From contig NZ_CP121112.1 in NCBI RefSeq assembly GCF_029625295.1, positions 1,798,001 through 1,862,000 of the forward strand: a DNA stretch of 64,000 nt, in the 5' to 3' direction. This DNA comes from Flavobacterium gyeonganense. GTDB taxonomy: Bacteria > Bacteroidota > Bacteroidia > Flavobacteriales > Flavobacteriaceae. A program made the position numbers and the translations under genes. Within the stretch, counting starts at the first letter, position 1. Every line of letters begins with the position of its first letter. The notes below the pieces were generated by a model that did not search any database, was not told the origin of the DNA, and was given only the letters and a program-made list of their open reading frames with translations. This document shows positions 19,733 through 28,609 of the stretch, piece after piece.

Positions 19733-21970
19733 TTATTTGATTGTTATAACAATTTCTTTTTTAATATCTCTTGAAGAAGTTCCAACTTTAATGGTATATT
19801 TTCCAGGTTCCACTGTCCATTTTTTAGCAGCGACATCGTAGTAAGCCAATTCTTTTACTGGCACTTTGATCGTCACTTTTTCTGAACTTCCAGCTTTTAC
19901 ATCTGCTTTTTTGAAACCTTTTAATTCTTGCGCTGCACGAGTGATTTTAGAATCAGATTTTGAAGTATATAATTGAACTACTTCTTTTCCGTCTATTTTT
20001 CCAGTGTTTTTAACGTCAACTGTAACTTCAATTACATCGTTTTGAGCGTACGAATCTTTATTTGCTTTTGCATTATCAAGCGCAAATATCGTGTATGATA
20101 ATCCGTAACCGAAAGGATATAATGGCGCTACGTTTTTAGTGTCAAACCAACGGTATCCAATTAAAATTCCTTCAGCATAATTTACCGCTTTGTCTCCAGG
20201 GAAACTGTTTGTAGCGTGCGCAGGAGAATCTTTTAATTGTTTAGGCATTGTCCAAGGTAATTTTCCTGACGGATTTACTTTTCCTAAAATCACATCAGCC
20301 AAAGCATTTCCGCCTTCAGAACCATTAAACCAGCTCCACACTAAAGCAGAAGATTTTTGGCTGACTTCATTAATATCAAATGGAGCACCGGCAATCATCA
20401 CCACAATTGTTTTTGGATTTACAGCCAATACTTTTTTGATCAATTCTTCTTGTCCAAAAGGCAAGTGTAAATCTCTTCTGTCTGAAGCTTCTGTTTCGTA
20501 ATCACGGTTCGAACCCGCAAAAATGATCGCAACATCTGAGTTTTTAGCAGCTTCTACGGCTTCCTTAACTTTTGCATCGTCTAATTTATCAATTGTAACT
20601 GGTCCTGTAGAAGTAATATTTCCTAAGTTCCCTTTATTTTTCTCATCGTAACGCTCTAAATATCCTTCAGCATAATTGATTTTTACTGATGAAGGCAATC
20701 TGTTTTTAAGACCTTCCAGAGGCGTAACTTCTCTTTTTGTTTTTACTCCAGCACCAAATCCACCAAGAGCATTTTTCTTAGTCGCATTATTTCCGATAAC
20801 GGCGATTGATTTTACTCCGTCTAATTTTAGCGGAAGCGCATTATTTTCATTTTTCAATAAAACAATTGCTTCGGCAGCAATATCATAAGCGTCTTTGTAA
20901 TGTGCTTCGGTTGCGATACTTCCTTTTGCACGCGTCCCGCCACCCATTGCTTTTATATGAAATAAACCACGTAAAATACGTTTTACGTGAAGATCAATTT
21001 CTTTTTCTGAAACTTCTCCAGATTTAACCGCAGCAATTAATTTATCGGCTAAGAAAAATTTGTTGAACGGTTTTGGCGTTCCCATTTCAATATCTAAACC
21101 ATTTTTCAAAGATTTTGCTGTTGAATGCACCGCGGCCCAGTCAGAAACTACAATACCTTTGAATCCCCATTCGTCGCGAAGAATTTTGTTCAGCATATAA
21201 TCGTTCTCACATAAATATTCACCTCTAAATTTATTGTAAGCGCCCATAATGCTGTACGCTTTTCCTTCTTTTACCGTTGCCTCAAAAGCCGGAAGGTAGA
21301 TTTCGCGAAGTGTTCTCTCGTCAATCTGAACATCAACAAAATCACGATTCGTCTCTTGATTGTTTGCTGCATAATGTTTTACACAAGCCATTACATCTTT
21401 TTCCTGTAAACCAACAACCAAAGGCACAGCGATTTTTTTATTCAAAAACGGATCTTCCGACATGTATTCGTATGTTCTTCCTCCAAGCGGTGTTCTTACC
21501 ATATTGATCGCTGGCGAAAGGAGCATATCTTTGTCTCTTGCGCGTAATTCTTCTCCTAAACTAGTTCCAAAAGTATGTGCCATTTCTGCATTCCAAGTTG
21601 CTGCTAAAGCACCTCCTGCCGGATAATACGTTGCAAAATCGTTTGTCCATCCTGCCGGAGCCCAATTGTCTCTTGAAATTTCTTCGCGAACTCCCAACGG
21701 ACCATCAGCCATTTTTAATTCTGGAATTCCCAGACGTTTTACACCTGCATTGGCAAACATACTGTTCCCGTGAAGCATTCCTATTTTTTCTTCTAATGTC
21801 ATCTGCGAAATCAGTTTATCGATTTCTGCATCATGATCTGTACTGATTTCTTTCCCAACATATTCTTCAGTCTGGCTGGAATTTGAAGCTGAAGTTTGTG
21901 TCTCATTTTTACAAGAAGTAAAAAATGCAAAAACCAAAGCTGCAGAAAGGTATATCATTTTGTTTTTCAT
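19733..21970 (-). CDS. GH3 beta-glucosidase with fibronectin III-like domain
   Basis: Periplasmic exo-enzyme, 745 residues, releasing glucose from the non-reducing ends of oligosaccharides. The signal ends in FFTSCKNE (Cys20), so it is probably a lipoprotein. The order is: GH3 N-terminal barrel with the nucleophile Asp277 in GIVVSDWAAVHS, the alpha/beta domain with the acid/base region ATNSFPG..KAVNYAEG, and a C-terminal FnIII-like domain (about 650-740). Length and layout are as in BglX-type enzymes. Only one base separates it from the GH5 gene. In this locus it would finish degradation after xylose removal by GH31. Confidence 0.92.
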   Translation of the reverse strand: MKNKMIYLSAALVFAFFTSCKNETQTSASNSSQTEEYVGKEISTDHDAEIDKLISQMTLEEKIGMLHGNSMFANAGVKRLGIPELKMADGPLGVREEISRDNWAPAGWTNDFATYYPAGGALAATWNAEMAHTFGTSLGEELRARDKDMLLSPAINMVRTPLGGRTYEYMSEDPFLNKKIAVPLVVGLQEKDVMACVKHYAANNQETNRDFVDVQIDERTLREIYLPAFEATVKEGKAYSIMGAYNKFRGEYLCENDYMLNKILRDEWGFKGIVVSDWAAVHSTAKSLKNGLDIEMGTPKPFNKFFLADKLIAAVKSGEVSEKEIDLHVKRILRGLFHIKAMGGGTRAKGSIATEAHYKDAYDIAAEAIVLLKNENNALPLKLDGVKSIAVIGNNATKKNALGGFGAGVKTKREVTPLEGLKNRLPSSVKINYAEGYLERYDEKNKGNLGNITSTGPVTIDKLDDAKVKEAVEAAKNSDVAIIFAGSNRDYETEASDRRDLHLPFGQEELIKKVLAVNPKTIVVMIAGAPFDINEVSQKSSALVWSWFNGSEGGNALADVILGKVNPSGKLPWTMPKQLKDSPAHATNSFPGDKAVNYAEGILIGYRWFDTKNVAPLYPFGYGLSYTIFALDNAKANKDSYAQNDVIEVTVDVKNTGKIDGKEVVQLYTSKSDSKITRAAQELKGFKKADVKAGSSEKVTIKVPVKELAYYDVAAKKWTVEPGKYTIKVGTSSRDIKKEIVITIK

Positions 21971-22060
21971 AGATAGTTAGGTTCTTTTTATTTAAAGATT
22001 TGATTCCTGACTCAGAATCTTTAAATACAGTTAATATTACTTTTATGTTTGTGGTTTTAA

Positions 22061-23632
22061 TTATTGTTTGATTAAATTCAGCATTACAACATCATTTTCA
22101 TTGATTTTGAATTCTCTGCTGAATGTTCCTTTTGCATCAATTGTGATTTTTTCTGTTGAAATTGGCGCTCCATTATTTTTATCTTTTATGGATTTTACTT
22201 GTTCACGGGTTAGCTGACTTGGTTTATTCATCGACAGATAATCTGCGTAAGCGTCATTTACTTTATAACCAACTTTATATATTTCTAATAGATATTTTCC
22301 TTTCTGTATCCCATCAATCTCCACTTTTACTTTTCCTTTTTCTTTTGATGGAAGATCCTGAATGTAATAAGTTTGGTTCCAAACTTTATCGCCTGGATGC
22401 GTATTCGTAAAATCCCATAATAAAACTTGTACATCGCCTTTTGCATTTTTGGAAGTCCACGAAGCTTTATCGCTGTTTTGAAGTTCTATTTCTCCTAATT
22501 TATTCATTAAATAATACGAGAAATAAGCTGGTTTTTTAATTCCCTGCGTATTCAACAATCCGAAACCACCGTGAAAAGGGGTAAATCTTGGACCAGCTTC
22601 TTCAAAAATATCAGTAAAAACCCAATATGACATGGAGTTTGCTGCATTTCCAACTTGTTTTAGTTTTTGCAGAATATATGCTGCCGAATGATAACTGTCG
22701 TGAATTGGATCTGATGGCGTATAAGAGGAACTCCATTCGGTATAATGCAATTCAAGATTTGGTTTTGCCGATTCTGCAATCTGCTTACGCGAATTAATAA
22801 CATCTCCGTTGACACTATTTACGTCTGGGCTCAAAACTGTTCCAGAAGTCCCGAATTCGTCCAAATATCCTTGGTTTACACCATAGGTATGTGTCGAAAT
22901 AAAATCTAATGGAACATTATTTTTAGCACAAAAAGCAATTGTTTCCGGAACCCAGCCTGCGCCTGCTGTTGCTGGTCCGCCGACTTTATATGCAGGATTT
23001 ACAGCTTTTATGCCGCGGGCTGCATAATCGTATAATTTAAAATACTCTTGCTGTGTTCCTGTCCAGAAACCTGGTGTTAAATTTGGTTCATTCCAAACTT
23101 CAAAATACCATGTTTTTACTTCTTCTGCTCCGTAACGTTCTGTAAAATGTGCGGTTAGATTTTTAATTAAATCTTCCCATTTTTTATAATCTTTTGGAGG
23201 TGTTACGTTTCCCTTCCACCAAAAAATAGTTTCTTTTCCGCTTGCTAACGCATTAGGCATAAAACCTAATTCAACAAAAGGTTTCATTTTCAGACTTACA
23301 ATGTAATCAAACAGAACGTCTACGTATTGATAATTGTATTCTGGATTTCCTTTGTTGTCTTCACGGTAAACGGCCATATCATCTGACAATAAACCATGAA
23401 AACGGATGTATTTAAAATCGCATTCTTTTTTAACCAATGCCAATTGTTGCTGCCAGTCGGCTCTCAAACCTTCGTTTGCTCTTCCGGCACCAATGCATTC
23501 TTTAAACATGGTGTTTAATTTTCCAGCAGTTTTATTGAAATCTACTTTTATGGTTCGATTTTCAGCATTATTGTTTTGTCCAATGATTTGGATTGAATGA
23601 ATTAAAACCAAGAGTATTAAAATTCTTTTCAT
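22061..23632 (-). CDS. GH39 family glycosidase (beta-xylosidase-like)
   Basis: A 523-residue secreted GH39 enzyme with an N-terminal signal (MKRILILLVLIHSIQIIGQN), a barrel and a C-terminal beta domain. The acid/base is Glu182 in FEVWNEPNLTPGFW and the nucleophile Glu299 in LHYTEWSSSYTP. Known members are beta-xylosidases and a few other exo-enzymes. No xylan-specific partner is evident, so its role in a xyloglucan-like locus is unclear: it may act on arabinoxylosyl or other side groups. It lies between GH3 and GH97, and a palindromic repeat follows its start. Confidence 0.88.
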   Translation of the reverse strand: MKRILILLVLIHSIQIIGQNNNAENRTIKVDFNKTAGKLNTMFKECIGAGRANEGLRADWQQQLALVKKECDFKYIRFHGLLSDDMAVYREDNKGNPEYNYQYVDVLFDYIVSLKMKPFVELGFMPNALASGKETIFWWKGNVTPPKDYKKWEDLIKNLTAHFTERYGAEEVKTWYFEVWNEPNLTPGFWTGTQQEYFKLYDYAARGIKAVNPAYKVGGPATAGAGWVPETIAFCAKNNVPLDFISTHTYGVNQGYLDEFGTSGTVLSPDVNSVNGDVINSRKQIAESAKPNLELHYTEWSSSYTPSDPIHDSYHSAAYILQKLKQVGNAANSMSYWVFTDIFEEAGPRFTPFHGGFGLLNTQGIKKPAYFSYYLMNKLGEIELQNSDKASWTSKNAKGDVQVLLWDFTNTHPGDKVWNQTYYIQDLPSKEKGKVKVEIDGIQKGKYLLEIYKVGYKVNDAYADYLSMNKPSQLTREQVKSIKDKNNGAPISTEKITIDAKGTFSREFKINENDVVMLNLIKQ

Positions 23633-23649
23633 CTGAAAATGTTTTTTAT

Positions 23650-23754
23650 CCTAACAGGTTTTCAAAACCTGTTAGGTATTTATTTTACCTAATCTAAAAG
23701 CTTCTTTAATTGAATATGATATTGATACCTAACAGGTTTTGGAAACCTGTTAGG
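23650..23754. repeat. Paired-palindrome intergenic element, copy A
   Basis: Two 27-bp palindromes of the form CCTAACAGGTTTT-CAAAACCTGTTAGG (23650-23676 and 23728-23754) bracket about 50 bp beginning TATTTATTTT and ending ATTGATA. The same arrangement recurs at 28504-28596. It lies between GH39 and GH97 and has no open frame. It looks like a small non-autonomous mobile or REP-type element whose hairpins could affect transcript stability. Confidence 0.8.
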
Positions 23755-23771
23755 ATATTAAATCTAAATAG

Positions 23772-25778
23772 TTATATTTTTTTAAATCTCACTGCCCCAC
23801 CGCCAGCTCCGCCTAATTTCAATTGTAATTTATCTGAAGCTTTTACAGTTTTTTTCGAAATTGCTACCGCTTCTGGATTATGCGTTTGATCTGTTCCTTC
23901 GGCATCAACATAAATCTGCGCTTCGTAAGTTGCACTTGGATCTAAGAATGATAATGAAACTTCTACATTTCTAGGTTTTTCATTGGTCAAGGTTCCTAAA
24001 TACCAGTCAGCGCTGTTTCTGTCTTTTCTTGCAGTTGTGATATATTCACCAATCTTTCCTTCTAAGATTTTAGTATCTTCCCAATCTGTTGGTACATCTT
24101 TTAAGAATTGCAACGCTGGTTTTCCTTCGTAATTTTCTGGAAGATCGGCCAGCATTTGAATTGGAGAATAAATCGTAACGTACAATGCTAATTGCTGTCC
24201 AACTGTTCCCTGAATTCTTTTTCCGGGATAACCTTGTTTGACCTCAACATCAAAAATTCCTGGTGTAAAATCCATTGGACCAGAAAGTAATCTTGTAAAC
24301 GGAATAATACTTAAATGGTTCGGCGGATTTCCTTCGCTCCAAGCGTTATATTCTTGTCCGCGTGCTGCTTCTCTCGAAACCATATTTGGAAAAGTTCTTC
24401 TTTCTCCCGTATCTTTTATCGATTCGTGGTATAAAACCGCTAAATCATATTGTGCAGCTTTTTCTAAAATATATCTGAAATAGTTTACTCCAAACTGCCC
24501 AAAGTGCATTTCTTTCATATTCAATTTAGAACCTACGTGACCGATTTTTACGGTATGGATTCCTAGTTTTTTATATAAAGCAAAACCTTCGTCAACTTCT
24601 TTTAAGTAGTTAATTAAGTTGGAACCTGTTTCGTGGTATCCGATTAATTCAATGTTCTTTTTCTTTCCATATTCCACTACTTTTTCTAAGTCGAAATTGT
24701 CTGCGTTTTTTGTAAAGCTGAACATGTGCATACGGTTTTCGTACCAACCCGGAGTCCAGCCTTTGTTCCATCCTTCGATTAATAAATGGTTGAAACCTTC
24801 TTTTGCTGTAAAATCAATATATTCTTCGGCGTGTTTGGTTGTTGCTCCTTGTTTATCACTTTCCCAGAAAGTATATTTCCCGATGTGCATTCCCCACCAA
24901 ATTCCTAAGTATTTATAAGGCTTGAAATAACTTGCGGTATTCTTTAATTTGTTCGGTTCGTTTAAGTTTAAAACCAAATAAGAAGTAATCAATTCTCCCG
25001 GATTTTCTCCAATTTGAAGCGTTCTCCAAGAAGAAGTGAAAGTATCTTTTACGCGAACTTTCACACCGTCATGCCAAGGCACTAAATCCGATTTTAATTC
25101 TGTTCCTATATTGTTAACCAAAGTCATACTTGCAAAATCGATCAAGTTTGCTTCGTGGAAACTTAAAGCTAATCCGCTTTTGCTTTCAATTGTTAACGGA
25201 GTTAAAACGGTATCCAAAGTACTTACCGGCGCATCTTTGAAAAGATATTCGTCACGATTTTCTCTGTTTGCTGGAATCCACCATGCTTTTCCGTCTTCTT
25301 TTAAGTTGAAAGTCGTTTTTTCATCTGTAATGAAAATACTGTCTTTTACATTTTGTTTTGGATAAACATATCTAAAAGCGACTCCGTCATCGAAAGCACG
25401 AAACTGAATTTGTAATTTCCTTTTGTTGCCTGTTTTTTGCTGTAAATCGACTACCAATTGATTGTAGTGATTTCTAATATTTTTCTTCTCTCCCCAAACT
25501 TGTTCCCAAGTTTCATCAAACGTAGAAGTTTTGGCTCCTTTTATTTCAAAGTTTGAACTTAAATCTTCATTTCCTTTCAATACAAATCCCATATCAGACG
25601 GAGAAATCACTTCGGTTTTTCCGTGAGAAACTGCATACTTTGGAGCATTTTTTACCAGCTCAAATTTGATTTTATTCTTTCCGTTTGGCGATGCCAATTC
25701 GTAAGCGCTTTTCGTTTTTTGACTGTAGCCTATTGCTATCGAAAACAATACGGCTGGGAGAATTAGATAGTTTTTCAT
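23772..25778 (-). CDS. GH97 alpha-glycosidase (SusB-like)
   Basis: Calcium-dependent exo-alpha-glucosidase or alpha-galactosidase, about 668 residues, periplasmic. The start MKNYLILPAVLFSIAIGYSQ gives a proper signal peptide; a longer frame from 25859 adds an implausible leader. Three parts are seen: an N-terminal super-sandwich, a barrel with KYLGIWWGMHIGKYTFW, YHESIKDTGERRTFPN and LSGPMDFTPGIFDV, and a C-terminal beta domain after DWEDTKILEGKIGEYIT. The Glu in YHES fits the base of SusB-type inverting members, but I cannot settle the subfamily. Its sugar target in this locus is not obvious. Confidence 0.88.
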   Translation of the reverse strand: MKNYLILPAVLFSIAIGYSQKTKSAYELASPNGKNKIKFELVKNAPKYAVSHGKTEVISPSDMGFVLKGNEDLSSNFEIKGAKTSTFDETWEQVWGEKKNIRNHYNQLVVDLQQKTGNKRKLQIQFRAFDDGVAFRYVYPKQNVKDSIFITDEKTTFNLKEDGKAWWIPANRENRDEYLFKDAPVSTLDTVLTPLTIESKSGLALSFHEANLIDFASMTLVNNIGTELKSDLVPWHDGVKVRVKDTFTSSWRTLQIGENPGELITSYLVLNLNEPNKLKNTASYFKPYKYLGIWWGMHIGKYTFWESDKQGATTKHAEEYIDFTAKEGFNHLLIEGWNKGWTPGWYENRMHMFSFTKNADNFDLEKVVEYGKKKNIELIGYHETGSNLINYLKEVDEGFALYKKLGIHTVKIGHVGSKLNMKEMHFGQFGVNYFRYILEKAAQYDLAVLYHESIKDTGERRTFPNMVSREAARGQEYNAWSEGNPPNHLSIIPFTRLLSGPMDFTPGIFDVEVKQGYPGKRIQGTVGQQLALYVTIYSPIQMLADLPENYEGKPALQFLKDVPTDWEDTKILEGKIGEYITTARKDRNSADWYLGTLTNEKPRNVEVSLSFLDPSATYEAQIYVDAEGTDQTHNPEAVAISKKTVKASDKLQLKLGGAGGGAVRFKKI

Positions 25779-25802
25779 GTTTTTTGGTATTATATTTTTC
25801 TT

Positions 25803-26067
25803 GCCACAGATTAAAAGGATTATATGGATTTTAAAACTGTGGCTATATTTTTTAAACACATAGAATCATAGCTTATTAGAAACTTAAAAAAAGCGTTTCA
25901 CTTGTTTAAACAAACATAGTTTCTATGTGTGAGAAACTAGTTTCTTTCCAACTCCTTTTATTTACAAACAAAAACCTATGTTTCTATGTGTTTAAATATT
26001 TTATTTTTTGCCACGAATTACACCAATTATCACCAATTTAATTCGTGGTAATTCGTGTAATTTGTGT
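25803..26067. repeat. Repeat-rich spacer between GH31 and GH97
   Basis: No gene is seen in this roughly 300-bp spacer; it is built of short inverted repeats. GCCACAG..CTGTGGC arms bound 25803-25844. Three versions of a CATAG/CTATGTG string lie between 25857 and 25995 (for example TTTCTATGTGTG and TTTCTATGTGTTTA). Then GCCACGAATTACAC faces GTGGTAATTCGTGTAATT. From memory the last type recurs in flavobacterial intergenic DNA. Confidence 0.55.
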
Positions 26068-26076
26068 TTAACTTTT

Positions 26077-28476
26077 TTATTTAATCCACTCGGTTTTAAA
26101 AGTGGTTTTTCCGTTTAATGGATTTGCAGCTACATCAAAATTGTTTCCAGTTTTGTTCACTTTTATTTCTTGTACTGCATCACCTTCTGGCAAAAATACT
26201 TTGGCTGTTGCCGAAGTGGTTTTATCGCTTGCATACACTTTTAAGGTCAATTTGCTCCAATCCATATCTTTTGTAGACTGCGCTAAACCAATATGTGGAA
26301 TTGCAGTTCCATCTTTAATTAAAACTACGATTGGCACTTCGCCCGCTTTGATTTTATGCCATCCTGATTGGTATACTTTTTTAGTTTGGTAATCAATCCA
26401 AGTTCCTTCTGGAAGGTAAACATCTCTTTCTTCAACTTCTTCAAAAAGTGGTGCCACCAACATACTTGAACCAAATAAATATTGATTATCTACTAACCAA
26501 GCTCCCGGATCATTTGGATATTCTACAAATAAAGCACGCATCATTGGCAAACCTTTTTGAGAACTTTCTTTTGCTTGAGCGTAGATATATGGCATTAATT
26601 CGTAACGCATATTATCTGCTTTTCTAAATCCTTCCAAGAAATCTTTGCTGTACAACCAAGGTTCACGAGGCGGTTCTCCGTGGCTTCTTACGTGTGAAGT
26701 CAGCATTCCGAATGGTGTCCATCTTCTGTAAATATTCTCAGGAGATTTAGTTGCAAAACCTCCAACGTCATGACTCCAAAAGCTGAATCCGCTAAGACCT
26801 AAAGAAAGTCCGCCACGTAATTCTGCCGACATCGCGCCGTTGGTAGTTTCAGAATCTCCTCCCCAATGCAAAGGATAACGCTGTGATCCTGCCCAAGTAC
26901 TTCTTGCCCAGATTAAAGTATATCCTTTTTCTTTCTGAGTGATTTCTGCAACCGCTTTATTGTAACGTAATGGGTATAGATTATGCTCGTAAAAACCTGT
27001 TCTTCCAGAATGGTAAATTCCGTCAGGCGGAGCTGCTTCTCCAAAATCTACTTTGAAAACTGCTACGCCTTCATCAAATAATTTTTTCAATTTTCCTTGG
27101 TACCAAGAAATTGTTTCTGGGTTTGAGAAATCTAAAACAGCATCTTCATACGGAAGGTTTCCTTTTCTATCTCTTACGGCTAAGTTTTTATCCATAATTT
27201 CAGGAAACAAGGTATTCTTTGGTGTGAAATAAGGCAATTGCCATAGACAAACCTGGAAACCATCTTTCTTTAAATCAGACATCATTTTTGTCGCGTCTGG
27301 GAAACGAGATTTTGCAAACTCGTAGTTGTTTCTCCAATCTACATCAAACCAGCCTGTATCGAAGTGAATAACATCGGTTGGGATTTTGTATTTACGTAAA
27401 TCTCTGGCAACTTCACGTCCTTCTTTTTCAGAGAAATAAGTAATACGGCTCATCCAGAAACCGAATGACCAAAGTGGCGGCATTGCTGCTTTTCCAGTCA
27501 AATTCGTGTATTGATCTAAGATATCTTTTGGTTCTCCGATAAAGAAAAACAAATCGGCTTCGTCATCGCCAATATACATTTCGTTGGCACTTGAGAAATA
27601 TTTTCCAAAGTCAACCGTAATTGGTGTTGAATGATGCATGAAAACTCCGTAACCACGGCTGCTCATGTAAAACGGAATTGGTTTGTACATGGTTTCATTT
27701 TGGATTCCGTTAGCGTCATCCGTCCATAAAACTACTTTTGAACCGCGTTTGTTGAATTGTGTGAATGATTCACCACAGCCAAATATTTTTTCATCTGGTT
27801 CTAAACTGAACGCCGCGCCCATACTTCTGGAATAATCGCTGTTTCTGCGAACGTAAGAAAATGGAAGTGTCGGCGTATATGTGTTTTTAAAGTCTGTATC
27901 GTGAAGTGTGCTTGTCAGTAATTTTCCTTTTTCATCGTAGATTTTTACGTGCCACGGTTTTGTCAAGATTTCAACTCTTCCATGTTTGCTAGCATAACTG
28001 TGACCGCCTTCGATTTTAGCATATTTCCATAATTCTGGGTGGTTTGGCGCAACGCCGTCAACCAGCATTAAAGATTCTTTTTGAGGATGAAATTGCGGTC
28101 CTGAAGTGGTTTTGATTCTAACTGTTCGATCTGAAACAAACTGAATTTCGAATGGCAAAACAGGAGATTCTGCATATTCTGTTGTTGGAAATTCGTTTGC
28201 TTTTTCCACATCTGGTTTCATCATCATGTTATTGAAAGCCTGACGCGTTTTATAATTGTATCTCAAATATTTGATCGTTCCTTTTCCTGTTGCAGGATCA
28301 AAAGAAGCCAATTCGTCTGCGAAATAAAAAGTATTCAGATAGTTCTGAAAATCTTTACTGATATCTATTGGTGCATTTAATACGTCTGCATTTTGGATTT
28401 GAGCATTAGCATTTGGAACAGCTAAAAATCCAAATATAACAGCAGAAAATAATGCGGTTAGTTTTGTGTTTTTCAT
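26077..28476 (-). CDS. GH31 alpha-xylosidase
   Basis: Exo-enzyme removing alpha-1,6-xylose from the non-reducing end of xyloglucan oligosaccharides; periplasmic. It has 799 residues with a signal peptide ending NANAQ. Domains follow the family order: N-terminal beta sandwich, catalytic barrel and two C-terminal beta domains. The nucleophile is Asp477 in FKVDFGEAAPPDG and the acid/base Asp541 in HWGGDSETTN; a motif WSFGFWMSRITYFSE lies at the barrel start. Together with the GH5, GH3, GH2 and GH95 genes it is the strongest pointer to xyloglucan. The family also contains alpha-glucosidases, so the specificity is inferred from context and the KVDFGE variant. Confidence 0.9.
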   Translation of the reverse strand: MKNTKLTALFSAVIFGFLAVPNANAQIQNADVLNAPIDISKDFQNYLNTFYFADELASFDPATGKGTIKYLRYNYKTRQAFNNMMMKPDVEKANEFPTTEYAESPVLPFEIQFVSDRTVRIKTTSGPQFHPQKESLMLVDGVAPNHPELWKYAKIEGGHSYASKHGRVEILTKPWHVKIYDEKGKLLTSTLHDTDFKNTYTPTLPFSYVRRNSDYSRSMGAAFSLEPDEKIFGCGESFTQFNKRGSKVVLWTDDANGIQNETMYKPIPFYMSSRGYGVFMHHSTPITVDFGKYFSSANEMYIGDDEADLFFFIGEPKDILDQYTNLTGKAAMPPLWSFGFWMSRITYFSEKEGREVARDLRKYKIPTDVIHFDTGWFDVDWRNNYEFAKSRFPDATKMMSDLKKDGFQVCLWQLPYFTPKNTLFPEIMDKNLAVRDRKGNLPYEDAVLDFSNPETISWYQGKLKKLFDEGVAVFKVDFGEAAPPDGIYHSGRTGFYEHNLYPLRYNKAVAEITQKEKGYTLIWARSTWAGSQRYPLHWGGDSETTNGAMSAELRGGLSLGLSGFSFWSHDVGGFATKSPENIYRRWTPFGMLTSHVRSHGEPPREPWLYSKDFLEGFRKADNMRYELMPYIYAQAKESSQKGLPMMRALFVEYPNDPGAWLVDNQYLFGSSMLVAPLFEEVEERDVYLPEGTWIDYQTKKVYQSGWHKIKAGEVPIVVLIKDGTAIPHIGLAQSTKDMDWSKLTLKVYASDKTTSATAKVFLPEGDAVQEIKVNKTGNNFDVAANPLNGKTTFKTEWIK

Positions 28477-28503
28477 TGGTTAATAATCTAGATGTTAGTT
28501 TAT

Positions 28504-28596
28504 CCTAACAGGTTTCCAAAACCTGTTAGGTATTTATTTTTTTTAATATCTTAATTAAATATATTGATACCTAACAGGTTTTGGAAACCTGTTAGG
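28504..28596. repeat. Paired-palindrome intergenic element, copy B
   Basis: Same design as copy A at 23650-23754: 27-bp CCTAACAGGTTT/AAACCTGTTAGG palindromes at 28504-28530 and 28570-28596, bracketing TATTTATTTT..ATTGATA with a shorter (39 bp) centre. It lies between GH2 and GH31. The palindromes are conserved while the centre has drifted. Confidence 0.8.
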
Positions 28597-28609
28597 ATAG
28601 CGCAACTTA

